A stretch of 64,000 nucleotides of DNA from Scheffersomyces stipitis CBS 6054. Taxonomy: Eukaryota > Ascomycota > Pichiomycetes > Serinales > Debaryomycetaceae. The notes under the pieces were generated by a model. That model was not told where the DNA came from, made no database searches, and saw only the letters and a list, made by a program, of their open reading frames with translations. Made by a program: the position numbers and the translations under genes. This document shows positions 26,266 to 37,085 of the stretch, piece after piece. Position 1 is the first letter of the stretch. Every line of letters begins with the position of its first letter. The DNA is taken from the NCBI RefSeq assembly GCF_000209165.1, contig NC_009043.1:744001-808000 (forward strand), in the 5' to 3' direction.

Positions 26266-26779
26266 TTGGTAAGACTTGAGAAACGAAGTACAAATTTATG
26301 GAAGAATGATTCGTAATCAATGAATTACGTTTAATGAATTAGAATCAATGAACAATCTCAGAAATACTGAATGCTCCAAAACGATTTTTTTTTTGAGAAC
26401 TACTGGTTGGGAATTCTTCAAATTAGTCAATTCTCCCAATTCGTTCTGACCTCACAGTTACTTCGCGATCGTTTGGATGTTGAACAGTCCTGTGGTAGAA
26501 AAGATTTGCTGAATTGGCAATGAACAGTTGTGTGTATTGCTCTTGCTCGTAAGTGAAAGGTTGAGTGGGAAATCGGACTTTGTGTCACGAGATAATAAAA
26601 ATGTATTCTGTAGAGTAAGTTCTTCGTGAAAAGTCTACACACTCGGCAGGCTTCTACCGTTCAATTTCATTGTAAGCGAATGCCTCTATATTATTAATAT
26701 GAAAATTAAATACATAGCTATATTACATACATCTTCATGTCTCATTACTTCTATTATTCTACATACTAATATACACAGC
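26266..26779. other. UBC1 upstream region and NOT1 3' flank
   Basis: 514 bases, AT-rich, with a T9 run near 26386-26394. No gene or strong element was recognised. Confidence 0.45.
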
Positions 26780-29700
26780 TCAATTCTCAGAAGTAGGAGT
26801 CGAGCCCTTGACATTCTTCGACAAAGAGTCAAAGATATTCTTCAATTCTGGCGTGGTGTCTTGGACAAAGGGCAAGTCAAAGAAACCATAGTCGCCATTC
26901 TTCACCAATTCGGTAAAGACAATAGTCAAGCCCCATGGATGAGGTTTGTTCACAATTCTTCTCTCCAACAACACTCTCGTGATCAACTCTTGAATAGTAG
27001 CTTTGGCAGCAGCAGTTCCCCAGATGGAGTTGGATGAAAAGAAATGCAATATAATACCAATAAACCAATGAGTATGGCTATTAGGGTACCGCAATTGGTT
27101 GGCAATGGCATTAATCAAATGGAATTTGAACTCCAGAGAGCCTTGATTCATCAAATCAACCAACAATGCTACTTGTGACGACTTCGTATTGAAACCTCTG
27201 ACATTATTGGGCAATCTGTCGGCTACAGCTGATATACCAACATGCAACACTAAAGCATTGACCAACTTGACGTTGTAGTGAACCACTTCTGATTCGCTGA
27301 TTTCCTTAGGATGGTTTAATTTAATACCTCCATAAATAGTTCTCATCAAAGCTGGCGCTGGAATACGGAGGAAATTGTCTACCGGCTTTTTCAAGCCAAC
27401 CTTCGACAAATCGTCTACCGGCTTATAAGCTACAACTGGAGAATCGTTGATTTCTGGCAATCTTTCAACCTTGAGACCTCTGGTGAAAGGGTCTGGTACC
27501 GATACACTAGCAGGAGTAGCAGAGAGAACAATGTTCTTCAATTGCGTGTAGCCCTTTGGGATTGCAGTGACCAATTGGTAGTGGCATTCAACCAAGAAGT
27601 CCGGATAATCATGAAGCAAACCAGTGAAGATACGGTTGAGTGCCTTGAAAATGACATTAACAACATCATGATTGGAATCTTTTCCATAAACGCATTGGAA
27701 CTTAAGCAAATCCGACAATAACTTGACAGCGGTTTGATAGCCAGCTCCATCAGGCAATTCTAGCAACTTGGGCAAGAACAGACGATGTGCAATCAACGAA
27801 ACCCATGCAAAAGTGAGACCAGGATAAATTATTGGCTGGAGAGCATTGAAAACTTCACCAATGTAAAGGTAGAATTCTTGATTCAATTCTGCACTTAACT
27901 CGCTACCTTCTACACTAGTCAAATCAGTCCAGGAAGATAACAAAGATGAGAAGAACCTGAAGTATGCTCTTTCATTCCAATTGGCCTTAGCAGTCTCGTG
28001 GTCGTTTGCCAAGACCAAGAGGATAACACTAATAATCTTCTTCAAGTAATCAATAGCTTCTTCATTTTCATCGAATTGAGATACAATTCTCACAATCAAC
28101 ATCGCAAGAGTATCGACTGCCAAGTAGGATTCCCGAAGTGTTCTGGATCTGATCTCATGTTCAGCTGCAAATGCAGCTACTGAGATCTCAATGGCAGCCT
28201 TAAAGAAAACCTGGAAATAAGTAGGATCAGTCAAAATTTCAGTATCCAACATTCCTTTAATAAATTGTTCTTCAAGGTCCTGAGACTTTTCACCATGAGT
28301 CAATAACTTAACCCATTCAGCAAATACATAGCCTAACTGACTGTAGAGCTGGTTTGAAACAGGAGCAGTTGGCCTGTTCAACAACTCAATTAAGTTGTCA
28401 CGAGCCAACTTAGCCTGTTTGTCTTCTTCAGTAGCATCATCTCCTGCGTATTTGTTCAAGGCGTCTAAGGTAAAGCCGAATTCAGATCTCAAAGCTATTG
28501 GTCTTAATTCAGTCGAACTGTAGACATTCAAGAGCAAAGTGGCAGCAAATTTGACCACAACGGGATTGTTGGATTCGTTGATGAGTCTACCAATAGATGA
28601 ATCAAGTTTAGTAGGCAGAACCAATTGAACCTTCAACAAAGAGAATATAACAGGCATATTGAACTTTCTCTGGTCAGAAGAGTGAACCAACCACCAAGTG
28701 ACATCCTTGGCCGTGGAAGGAGAGTACTCACAGAGCTTGTCCAAAAAGACGACGTAGATCTCATTACACATTGGGTTATCATGAACTTGAGTGAAAAGAC
28801 AGTTCACAGCATACTGCGCTGCCTTCAACAATAATTCTGGGTACTTGATGGCATTTGCCTGCGCAATACCAAGTGCTTGAGTTAAAGATTGCATAATCGG
28901 GTGGCTTGGGCTCAAGTCTGACAATTTGGTTTCGGTCACGTCCGACAACAATTGGATAGCCTTTTCACAGCTTTGAGTAATTGCCGTGAAGAGCTGGTCA
29001 ACAGGAATAGAGTCTTCTTGTACAACAGCAGTTGGCTGCGACAAAGACACTTCTGGCTGTGGAGGTGTGACTTCAGTACTGCTACCACTGCCAAAAGTCT
29101 CGTATATACTAAGCTGGTTGGCACTAAGACCTTCCTTGCTTAAACCAAGAGGTTCTGGTAATTGCAATGAATACTCATTCCCTGTGGAATCGAAATATGG
29201 CTCAGCAGCATTGTGCTGTTCACGGGCTTGAACAAATCTTTGCATTCTCTCATCGATCAATTCTGCGATGTTATCAGAAGCAATCTTATCAACTATTTCT
29301 ACGCACAATCCGACATTGGCTTGGATGGCTGCATTCAACTCCTCTAAAGGCAATTCCAGAGCGTTGTTACCTAACAACTGCAACATAGTTGCTTCAATAG
29401 TCTCAGCCAAAAGCTTACGCCCACTGCACAACACCATACTATGGGACAACTGTTGTGCCATGTTCTGGTAGCTTCTCCTAAACTTGAAAGCATCTCTCTC
29501 GGTAGCGAAATCCTTATTGATAAGGGATTCGGTTGTTGTCAAAACAGCTTCAGAGACTCTGCTCAAGATTGGAACAGCACATTCACGGACGGCTCTAGAT
29601 AAAGAAGCTTGGAAGGCTCTTCTCAAATTAGCGTGTTGGGTATAAATACTGTTTCCAATCAAGTTGCTGAAACTAGTATCCAATCCAGTGTCCTGTTGCT

Positions 29701-32700
29701 GAGCTTGTTGTTGTTGAGGAGGTTGGTCCTTGAAGGCAGGTTGAAGCTGAGGAAGAAGAGCAGACTGGGGTGGAAGTGAGTCTTGCACAACCTGTTGAGT
29801 AAGAGCTGCCGGGAATTGACGGGGCTGTAATTGCTCCAAAGGATGTGCTCCTTCTAAGCTCAACCTGGAAATGTCATTGGCCAATGTCACCGTCTCCGGA
29901 TGAATACCGAACATTGCAGCCAATGAGGCTGGATTTGGATTGTGTACTTCAATCAAGGTAGAAGGCTCGACGTCACTAATCTTCATCTTGAAAGAATTAA
30001 GTAACACTTCGACTTCAAATTTAAGGTTGAGAGTCAAATCAGCAGTCTTGTAAAGTTCTGCTAAAACTTTGATGATACCCAAGACCCATGGATTGGGTGG
30101 TCTGAAAACTTTTGAGTACTGAGCTTGATCCAAAATCTTACAAACAAATGGAATAATCAATGGTAACGACTTGAAGTCATAAGCTTCAACTAACAAGAAT
30201 TTCAAGGCAATCTGGTCTCTTCTCAAAGGCTTGTCGTTAGCCAAAGTAATTTTACCTAGCCATTGCCCCAAATTCTTCAATTGGTTTCGTTCGTTCCTGG
30301 CATCCTTGGCATTTCTAATTAAACGTTCAACTTCCTTAAGAGAGACGTTTAAAACATACTCCAAGAGAATAGGCTCGTCAATTTCTTCAATCAAAGTAGC
30401 ATACAAACCTTGGTTGTTCGGCTCAGCTTTGGCCCTGTCCACCACTAAGTAGTTGGAAAACCAGGCAAAGTAATTCTCAGTTAATAAGTCCTTCACTTCA
30501 GAAACCTTTAAGTTGTCTTCTGTCATGTTGTTGACAAAGAAAAGCAACTTGTCCGAGATTGTTTCTGGTGGTTCTTCTTGTTTGACAAAGCCAATAGTCT
30601 TGTCAGAAACAGTTATTGACTGGTATCTTGGACCAACTTCGGGAGTCGACGTAACAGTCTGGCCACATGGAATACCGTTGGCGGCATCCTTAACAATCTG
30701 GTACATCTTAGCATGTGCAGATAACGAACGGCACTCCAATAAGTGCTTACAATAAATAGGATACTCATGTAATCTGGACTTGAAGTTGTACAATGATTGA
30801 ACTGCAAACTTGAATAAATGGGAGTCCTGCGGTTGGTTACAAGATTCCCAGATGAAGTTCAAAGCCACCGTCAAAGTGGTACCCTGAATCAAGTCCTTCT
30901 CCAAAAGAGCACCAAAAAGTAATGAGGTTGATGCCAAAGCTGACAAAGGATACTCAGAGAAGAATCTGTATTCATCAAGTAAAGAGTGAATCATACAAGC
31001 AAAGACGTCTTGCTGGTGAGGATCGTCGCTGGCCTTCATTCTCACGAGCATGTCTACAATATCCTTGATTTCCGTTTCCTTATTGTACATCTTGGAATAA
31101 TACGATTTCATTTCCTGTTCTACGTCAGGAGGGAAGAAATTTGAGTTTTCAGCGTTCGCCAAAATCGTCTCGTCGTGACCATTACCAAAGTTGATCAATC
31201 TGGGATACGTTGTTAAAAGGAGCAACTGAAGATTCTTCAATTGTTCTGAGTCTACTAATCCACCGTTGCTCTTCAACTTCTCCAAAAAACTGTACACAAA
31301 AGGAATCTTCAATAACTTAGTAGGGTCTACAGGTGTTTGACCAGGAGTAGCTGCAGAGCCGCTCGCGGCTTGGCCCTTGTCATAGTCCCTCTGCGCTCTT
31401 TCTTCTAAAGACTCGAGCAAAGCTTGGTAGACTGTTGCTTTTCGATTTGGTTCTCCGAGTTTGGCATCGAAGAACGATTTGTAGTCGAAGTCATGGAGAG
31501 TCGATTCAATCAAGAATTTCATACCAATTTTGGCATCTGCGTTCCATGCTTCATTCACCACAGTGTCAAGCAATCCCACAGAAGAGGCGACATCTAGTAT
31601 CTTTCCGATCGAATCAATAGTCTTCTTGGAGTTGTAGTAGTTTACCAACTTTGAAGCAGCCAAATTAGGACTCAATTCCTTGAACTTCAAGATTACCTTT
31701 TCCAAGGCTGGGCTATCGCTATCGTTCAACAAAGTGAATAAAGTATCAACAAGGTCGTTGAGGAATTGCGTTTTCTCTGGCAAAGTGAGAGCAGCAGCAA
31801 TTAAGTATTCTGGAAAGCTTCTGTAGTCGTGTTCAAAGAGATGGTTCAAATAAAGATTCAACTTTCGCTCTGGTTCACTAAGCTGTTGCAGTTGTTGTTG
31901 TTGAATCTTGGTCAACACCAGAAGCTCTAGCTTACCAATACTGACAAACTTCAAGATGTTTCTCCTAGCAGATGCTTGTTGTGGAGTAGACTGCGAGTTT
32001 TTATCGTCTTCGAAGCAAAATGATACGTTCTTCAGTAAAGTGATATCATAAGCACCTTGCTGGGGATCCATGGTCTGCAACAAATACAATAATGTCTTGT
32101 TGAACCACCACTCGTAGTTCAAGAAGATATCAATTAGACCTTCTTTGAAGTCCAATGACGACAAGATCTGCGTAATGCTAGTGACAGTAGGCTGGATATT
32201 CCTCTGCTGCGAATCAAACAAGTTCTGATGCACATGCGAGAAAACTTCGTACCAATTTATGGCGAAATTATTTGTTCCTTCTATAGAACGGAAGCAGGCT
32301 TGTAATTGAGCACCTTTAGCGTTGGCTTCAGGTAGGTTATTCACAAACGTCAAGCTAGAAGGCAAGCCCTGAGATCCTGGGATCAAGATCTCCGACAAGA
32401 GCAAGGCTACACTTTGGTCTACCTCATTAGGTTTAATTTGGAGTAAAGCCGGTAACAACTTATCGGGCAATATGTTTTCCGGACCGATTTCTGATAACAA
32501 TTCTTTGAAGGACATGTCTAGAATGGACTGGTAGAAACGGTTGATGGGTTCAATGGTAGATTTGAAAGCCTTGAGTGAGCTGAGAGTCAAGAGCTTATGA
32601 GTTAAAGGGAAGAAAGGGGTGTTTAAGATGTAGTCAAGAACGATGGTCCACTTATAGTTGGGTGGAAACTCTCTTGACTTAATGAAAGTGAGAAGCTTAA

Positions 32701-33223
32701 ACGCGTTGTCCTGGATGAACTTCTTGGCCGAATCAAAGTTTAGAGATTGAAAATTGATAAGGATTATGAAGGATAAAATTAGATCGACTTCGAACTTAGT
32801 GACAAAGGCAATGATGTCAAAGTCTGCGTGAAAGAGCTTAGTTAAGTGTAGGAATAAAAGTTCAAGATAGTTGAGGTCTCTGGCTACGTGATCTAATTCC
32901 TTCTGAAAGAGTCTTTCTACAGGGAGAAGCTGGAGGCTGTCAGGGGATTGGAGACGGATGAAATTGACGAGTTTCTCGTAGTAGTTGTTGAGGACAATCG
33001 GATTGTGAGCCTGTTTATCGAGAATAAAGCGGATCTGTGAATAATGAGAATCAAGTGTTTCTCCAGTAGCCGTGGTAATCAATATAGACAACTGGTTGAT
33101 GACAATTTTCGTTAACTCCGGGTCTTCGAGATTATACGCTGGTTGTTGATGCTGTTGTTGTTGATGATACTGTTGGTCTACCGATTGGCCCTTTGGGCTG
33201 TTCAAAAGTGCAGATTCCGACAA
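26780..33223 (-). CDS. CDC39: CCR4-NOT scaffold Not1/Cdc39, start codon unclear
   Basis: About 2,147 residues, the largest gene here. Homology to S. cerevisiae Cdc39 begins near residue 31 (ELTKIVINQLSILITT) and continues to the C-terminus. The CAF1-binding MIF4G domain is about residues 890-1110 (ENYFAWFSNYLVVDRAKAEP). The CAF40-binding DUF3819 helices are about 1190-1340, after a Gln-rich linker. The NOT-box region is about 1770-2120, with KKPVDNFLRIP and FNTKSSQVALLVDLM. It scaffolds Pop2/Ccr4 and the Not2-5 proteins. The open frame begins only with TTG at 33223. No in-frame ATG exists until 32515 (codon 237), and a TAG stop lies five codons upstream of the TTG. The true 5' end is therefore a non-AUG codon or an unseen exon. 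Confidence 0.95.
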   Translation of the reverse strand: MSESALLNSPKGQSVDQQYHQQQQHQQPAYNLEDPELTKIVINQLSILITTATGETLDSHYSQIRFILDKQAHNPIVLNNYYEKLVNFIRLQSPDSLQLLPVERLFQKELDHVARDLNYLELLFLHLTKLFHADFDIIAFVTKFEVDLILSFIILINFQSLNFDSAKKFIQDNAFKLLTFIKSREFPPNYKWTIVLDYILNTPFFPLTHKLLTLSSLKAFKSTIEPINRFYQSILDMSFKELLSEIGPENILPDKLLPALLQIKPNEVDQSVALLLSEILIPGSQGLPSSLTFVNNLPEANAKGAQLQACFRSIEGTNNFAINWYEVFSHVHQNLFDSQQRNIQPTVTSITQILSSLDFKEGLIDIFLNYEWWFNKTLLYLLQTMDPQQGAYDITLLKNVSFCFEDDKNSQSTPQQASARRNILKFVSIGKLELLVLTKIQQQQLQQLSEPERKLNLYLNHLFEHDYRSFPEYLIAAALTLPEKTQFLNDLVDTLFTLLNDSDSPALEKVILKFKELSPNLAASKLVNYYNSKKTIDSIGKILDVASSVGLLDTVVNEAWNADAKIGMKFLIESTLHDFDYKSFFDAKLGEPNRKATVYQALLESLEERAQRDYDKGQAASGSAATPGQTPVDPTKLLKIPFVYSFLEKLKSNGGLVDSEQLKNLQLLLLTTYPRLINFGNGHDETILANAENSNFFPPDVEQEMKSYYSKMYNKETEIKDIVDMLVRMKASDDPHQQDVFACMIHSLLDEYRFFSEYPLSALASTSLLFGALLEKDLIQGTTLTVALNFIWESCNQPQDSHLFKFAVQSLYNFKSRLHEYPIYCKHLLECRSLSAHAKMYQIVKDAANGIPCGQTVTSTPEVGPRYQSITVSDKTIGFVKQEEPPETISDKLLFFVNNMTEDNLKVSEVKDLLTENYFAWFSNYLVVDRAKAEPNNQGLYATLIEEIDEPILLEYVLNVSLKEVERLIRNAKDARNERNQLKNLGQWLGKITLANDKPLRRDQIALKFLLVEAYDFKSLPLIIPFVCKILDQAQYSKVFRPPNPWVLGIIKVLAELYKTADLTLNLKFEVEVLLNSFKMKISDVEPSTLIEVHNPNPASLAAMFGIHPETVTLANDISRLSLEGAHPLEQLQPRQFPAALTQQVVQDSLPPQSALLPQLQPAFKDQPPQQQQAQQQDTGLDTSFSNLIGNSIYTQHANLRRAFQASLSRAVRECAVPILSRVSEAVLTTTESLINKDFATERDAFKFRRSYQNMAQQLSHSMVLCSGRKLLAETIEATMLQLLGNNALELPLEELNAAIQANVGLCVEIVDKIASDNIAELIDERMQRFVQAREQHNAAEPYFDSTGNEYSLQLPEPLGLSKEGLSANQLSIYETFGSGSSTEVTPPQPEVSLSQPTAVVQEDSIPVDQLFTAITQSCEKAIQLLSDVTETKLSDLSPSHPIMQSLTQALGIAQANAIKYPELLLKAAQYAVNCLFTQVHDNPMCNEIYVVFLDKLCEYSPSTAKDVTWWLVHSSDQRKFNMPVIFSLLKVQLVLPTKLDSSIGRLINESNNPVVVKFAATLLLNVYSSTELRPIALRSEFGFTLDALNKYAGDDATEEDKQAKLARDNLIELLNRPTAPVSNQLYSQLGYVFAEWVKLLTHGEKSQDLEEQFIKGMLDTEILTDPTYFQVFFKAAIEISVAAFAAEHEIRSRTLRESYLAVDTLAMLIVRIVSQFDENEEAIDYLKKIISVILLVLANDHETAKANWNERAYFRFFSSLLSSWTDLTSVEGSELSAELNQEFYLYIGEVFNALQPIIYPGLTFAWVSLIAHRLFLPKLLELPDGAGYQTAVKLLSDLLKFQCVYGKDSNHDVVNVIFKALNRIFTGLLHDYPDFLVECHYQLVTAIPKGYTQLKNIVLSATPASVSVPDPFTRGLKVERLPEINDSPVVAYKPVDDLSKVGLKKPVDNFLRIPAPALMRTIYGGIKLNHPKEISESEVVHYNVKLVNALVLHVGISAVADRLPNNVRGFNTKSSQVALLVDLMNQGSLEFKFHLINAIANQLRYPNSHTHWFIGIILHFFSSNSIWGTAAAKATIQELITRVLLERRIVNKPHPWGLTIVFTELVKNGDYGFFDLPFVQDTTPELKNIFDSLSKNVKGSTPTSEN

Positions 33224-33995
33224 AATGGAAATGGTCTATGGTCTGAAGCTGACGGGATGTATGATCAGCTGATGCTGAATGACTGCAATTGAATTGGCTA
33301 TTCTGCGAAACTATCAATAATCAATTGTATAGTCAGATGTATAGTAGCCGTATCAATAGAATATTGAAGTAGAATATTATTGAATGAATACTATGATTTC
33401 TGTTGTATGCTATTCTTTTGTATGACTGTCAGAGTTGTCTATATATGCGAAGACAATCAGTATAGTACAAAGCACGGGGAAAAAGTCAGAATACAAAGAA
33501 ATGACAAAGCAAGATGCTTGGTATGATAGATCTAATCAGTAGTCTAGAATACCTGTAGTGTGATGATGACTAGGGACTACGTAAAGAACAGAACAGAAGT
33601 CGAATTGTTCAACTTTAGACACGCACTGTATGGGGAGTATGTTAGTGGCGCGAAAATTTTTATGTTACCCGGCCGGGGCTACCAATAGATATATATAGAA
33701 GCTACGGTAAGAGACGTCAATGGCACATAATAGGCGGAAAGATGGGGAACATTGGGAACAACAAGAGTTTAATGTAAGCAGAGCACTTTTAGAAGAATTT
33801 TCAGTTGCCACTTCAAAAAAAAAATAAAAAAAAATCGTCTCTCTTATGCTTATTTATTACTACATCCACAATTCGCAGCCATTTCACTTTCAAAGTGAAT
33901 ATATTCCAGAGTCCCTAACTAACCTTTTTGTAATAGTATATATACAATATAAATAGTATAATGATAATCATTATGTTCGTATAATCATGGTGATT
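33224..33995. other. NOT1 upstream region and TBC-gene 3' flank
   Basis: 772 bases. On the minus strand it has no ATG at all from 33224 to 33725. An A-rich patch (A10 TA9) lies near 33815-33834. GTGTGATGATGACTA at 33559 resembles a C box, but no matching D box was found. No gene is seen. Confidence 0.5.
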
Positions 33996-35672
33996 CTAAG
34001 CTTCAATGGCAGCCAAGATTTGCTCTCTGAGATCCTTATTGGCGTCATTGTCTTCCAATTGCCCATATGATCTCTTGAGCAATGCCTTCAACGTTTCGTT
34101 CTCAGTCTTGAGCTCTTGGTTCTGCGCAGATGTCGAATCCAGCGACAATCTGCCAGTCAATAAGGGTAACTTCAAGTAATCTGTGAACGACTTTGTGTCT
34201 GTGAACGACTTTGCATTATCACTACCAGCTTCACTGATCTCAGAATACAACGACTCTACTTCTGTGTTTCTTGTATTGGAAGCAGCATTGTGGGAGAATA
34301 CAGAAGTCGACGATTGGTTCGATGCCCCACTGTTCGTTCTACCAGAAGATGACGAAGCTGACGAACCAGATCTGGCACGAGATCTGGCACGTAGTGAACC
34401 AATGTGAAGCGATAATTGCACAAACTTGTTGATAATCGGATGAGACTCCAAAGATGGAGAGTCAGCATCGGATGCAATCTGTTTTTGACAGAGAAAAAGC
34501 TTGTCATCCCAAGACATCAATAAATCTCCAAAGAACAAGTCCAAGTCGTTGATCACGTTACCCCACTTGGACTCGTTCAAGAGATGCTGATAGATAACTT
34601 CTTCGTCACCCTTGTCAAGAGTCATCAAGATGGGCTTGTTGCTGACCAAAAGTCCAAGCGAGATCTTGAAGAGACCGACTTTCCATCCTTCAAGCATACA
34701 GAAGTCCATGACCTTGTTAACGATGCTCAAGTCAGGCGAATGAGATGAGATAAACGATAACCACCATTGGAAAAGAAACGACTGAAGTTCTACAAAGCCC
34801 GTCAAATGGTCATAGAGCTTCTCGTCGGTTTCCTTCAAGATGTACAAGAACTCTCCGTACCACTTGTTCAAAGTGCTACACATAGACGAAGTAGTGAAGA
34901 TGTCGTGCAATTCGGTCTCCGACTCCATGATGGTAATGAGTGCATGTAATGTCATCTCAGCATCACCTTTGAATTGGTAGTACAACACTCCGACAAGAAA
35001 CAAGAGCCCCTGGCAGTAGCCCAACTCAGCGTCGTAGTTGGCGTAAACGTTCAAGATTGTCAAGAGACCATCGATAGCTTCTTGGCTACGGAAGAAGTTT
35101 ACAGTTGGAAATGTTCTGTTCAAATCTTTGCTGATCTGGACAGAAATCTCTGCAGAGTATGAGTGTTGAAAGTTTCTGAAGATAAGCTTTGTTGTCTGAG
35201 GAATCGAAGTATGGTTGAGAAGCAAAAGTTTCTGCCAGATCGTGGATCTGATCTGGTTGGGGATCCCTTGTCTGAGACAAAGGAACTGAGTATAGTTAGG
35301 TAAAGTATTGATAGTAGTAGTTGGGCTATTAACAAACGAAAGCCAATAGCTTCTTTCTAAATTAGAGTTGATATTCAGTTTTCTTTCGATATAAGCAGTA
35401 CAGCACAGTTGGAGCAAGTCGGCGTTGATGAGGGTACGGCCACACTTTGAACAAGTGGTGAACTCGTCTTTAGTGAAGTCGTACTCTTCAAAAAGTTTGT
35501 CTAAGGAAGCATCTGTGAACTCGGTCACTGAACAGGTCTCATTATCGTCTTCATCGCCATAGCGAAGAGAATCTATCTTGAGCTCAAGGTTGTAGAGAAG
35601 CACCGAAGAGTCTGGAGGAGACAGCGTACGAAGCGATTCTTCGAATTCGAGGAGCTTTTCGTAGTCTATCAT
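33996..35672 (-). CDS. TBC-domain Rab GTPase-activating protein
   Basis: Protein of 558 residues from the ATG at 35672 (the frame opens at a TTG at 35690). The TBC domain covers about residues 135-400. The start is LRQGIPNQIRSTIWQKLLLL, the arginine finger is in ISKDLNRTFP near residue 185, and the glutamine finger is in GYCQGL near residue 217. Both catalytic residues are present, so it should be an active RabGAP. A small CSKC...CC cluster near residues 75-95 could bind zinc. The C-terminal part is Ser-rich and ends in a short coiled coil (ENETLKALLKRSYGQLEDN). Gyp5/Gyl1-like proteins end in coiled coils, but I cannot assign the subfamily. Confidence 0.88.
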   Translation of the reverse strand: MIDYEKLLEFEESLRTLSPPDSSVLLYNLELKIDSLRYGDEDDNETCSVTEFTDASLDKLFEEYDFTKDEFTTCSKCGRTLINADLLQLCCTAYIERKLNINSNLERSYWLSFVNSPTTTINTLPNYTQFLCLRQGIPNQIRSTIWQKLLLLNHTSIPQTTKLIFRNFQHSYSAEISVQISKDLNRTFPTVNFFRSQEAIDGLLTILNVYANYDAELGYCQGLLFLVGVLYYQFKGDAEMTLHALITIMESETELHDIFTTSSMCSTLNKWYGEFLYILKETDEKLYDHLTGFVELQSFLFQWWLSFISSHSPDLSIVNKVMDFCMLEGWKVGLFKISLGLLVSNKPILMTLDKGDEEVIYQHLLNESKWGNVINDLDLFFGDLLMSWDDKLFLCQKQIASDADSPSLESHPIINKFVQLSLHIGSLRARSRARSGSSASSSSGRTNSGASNQSSTSVFSHNAASNTRNTEVESLYSEISEAGSDNAKSFTDTKSFTDYLKLPLLTGRLSLDSTSAQNQELKTENETLKALLKRSYGQLEDNDANKDLREQILAAIEA

Positions 35673-37085
35673 TCTAAGTGAGTGAAACAAAAACCACAGC
35701 AGTGAAATTGAACAACAATTGATAGACGATATCTATGACGGAAGGCAATGATATTTGTATGATAAGATGATATCAATGGACTAGGTACCTATCTGAAAGC
35801 AACTCAGTGAAAAAAAATTGTCTCGATTGTTATCGATTCGATATCACCTAATATATAGAAGATATGGATACAGAGACAGCGACAACTGATACGGGGTTAA
35901 AGTGAAAATATCCTTTAGAGCGAACGAATATCTCCTTCTTACAATTGGACTAATTCTTACAATAAGATGAGTCAATATTGCCTGGTTTTAGTAGGGGGAT
36001 TCTGTTATCAGACAATTCTCAAGTGGTGATGGAATCAATATTTTTCAGCTATATTATATAGCTATGCGGCTGACTTTTGAAGAATATGGCAAGGAGTAGT
36101 GAGCTTCTTGTGGTGAAAAAGGCGATGAGAAAAGGAATGAAGTCAGTTGGCACCACGAAGCAAGATTAGCTATGAATTTAAGGTCAAAATACCGGTTGGC
36201 GTCCTTACCACATGAAATTCACAACTGGTGGTCGTTCTGGGAAATGCCAGGTGCAGCAGCTCTGATTCTTATACAAATCTGGAAATTCTGGCGCAGAACA
36301 CAAAGCACGAAACTTCTCGTTGTTGCAGGAGGTGGTCACCTGACCAGAAATGGCTGGGTTGTAGTTGCTTAGCGAGTCGTAAATAAACAAACAGGCAGGA
36401 GGCGCCTGTCAACGCTAAGATGCTTGAGCTTGCTTACGGCTGACTTTTGTTTCAACTTTCAGGCTCTTCACAGCGAAAGTTGGGTGGTGTGGCTAATTAG
36501 TCCCACTTCTTACCAGCACCCCAGCAATGCTCAGTGAACAAAAATTTTTCACTGCTCATCGCATGCTTCCAGCTTGCCAAACATGTTTTCACCACTTCGG
36601 GAAACGTTTTGAAGTCGTTTGTCGGTTGCTTGTCACGTCGTTCTAGACACGTACTGGCGTCACTAGTACTGCTTACCATACATTCTCATGTTTCATGCTA
36701 CTATGTACTACTTGTGTGTGCGATTGTGTAATCTCAGCCCTCAGTAGTGATGTCATACCCCAACGGGAACAGAACAATCAGAAACAGTATAGCCTACCCA
36801 CCAACACGTCTCGAAAACGCAGTACTTCGCCGTCCCCAGATCATTGCCTAGACTTCCCGCCCCAGATCAAAATCTAGTGAAATTGGGGCTGTTTCTTACA
36901 GAGTAAGAGATTTGAGGCGACAGCGCAGTCACGTGTTGAAGTAATACATGATTGTTTTCATCCGAGGGGTGCTACCGGTTCGCCCTCGGATCTTGTGATT
37001 TTTCACTATAGCTTTGTCTTCTCGGTTGTAGTTTGACACAACTATACGAGTTACTTCCCAAAAAGCACCTGGTACCCCGCGAAAT
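35673..37085. other. Divergent intergenic region of 1.4 kb
   Basis: Between the TBC gene (-) and JLP2 (+). It holds a CACGTG box at 36930-36935. Short open frames such as 36172-36372 show no recognisable protein. No RNA gene is seen. Confidence 0.45.
36930..36935. promoter_or_regulatory. CACGTG box upstream of JLP2
   Basis: CACGTG in the context GTCACGTGT, 150 bases before the JLP2 ATG. RTCACGTG is the preferred Cbf1 site in yeasts. The same core recurs upstream of COX12, POP6 and AGX1. Confidence 0.5.

Noticed and set aside
33132..33317. 61-codon minus-strand frame over the NOT1 5' end
   Set aside because: It has no ATG start and overlaps the NOT1 N-terminus in another frame. It was considered as an upstream exon, but no donor/acceptor pair fits.
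33559..33660. Possible C/D snoRNA upstream of NOT1
   Set aside because: A TGATGA C box is present but no CTGA D box or terminal stem at a suitable distance was found.
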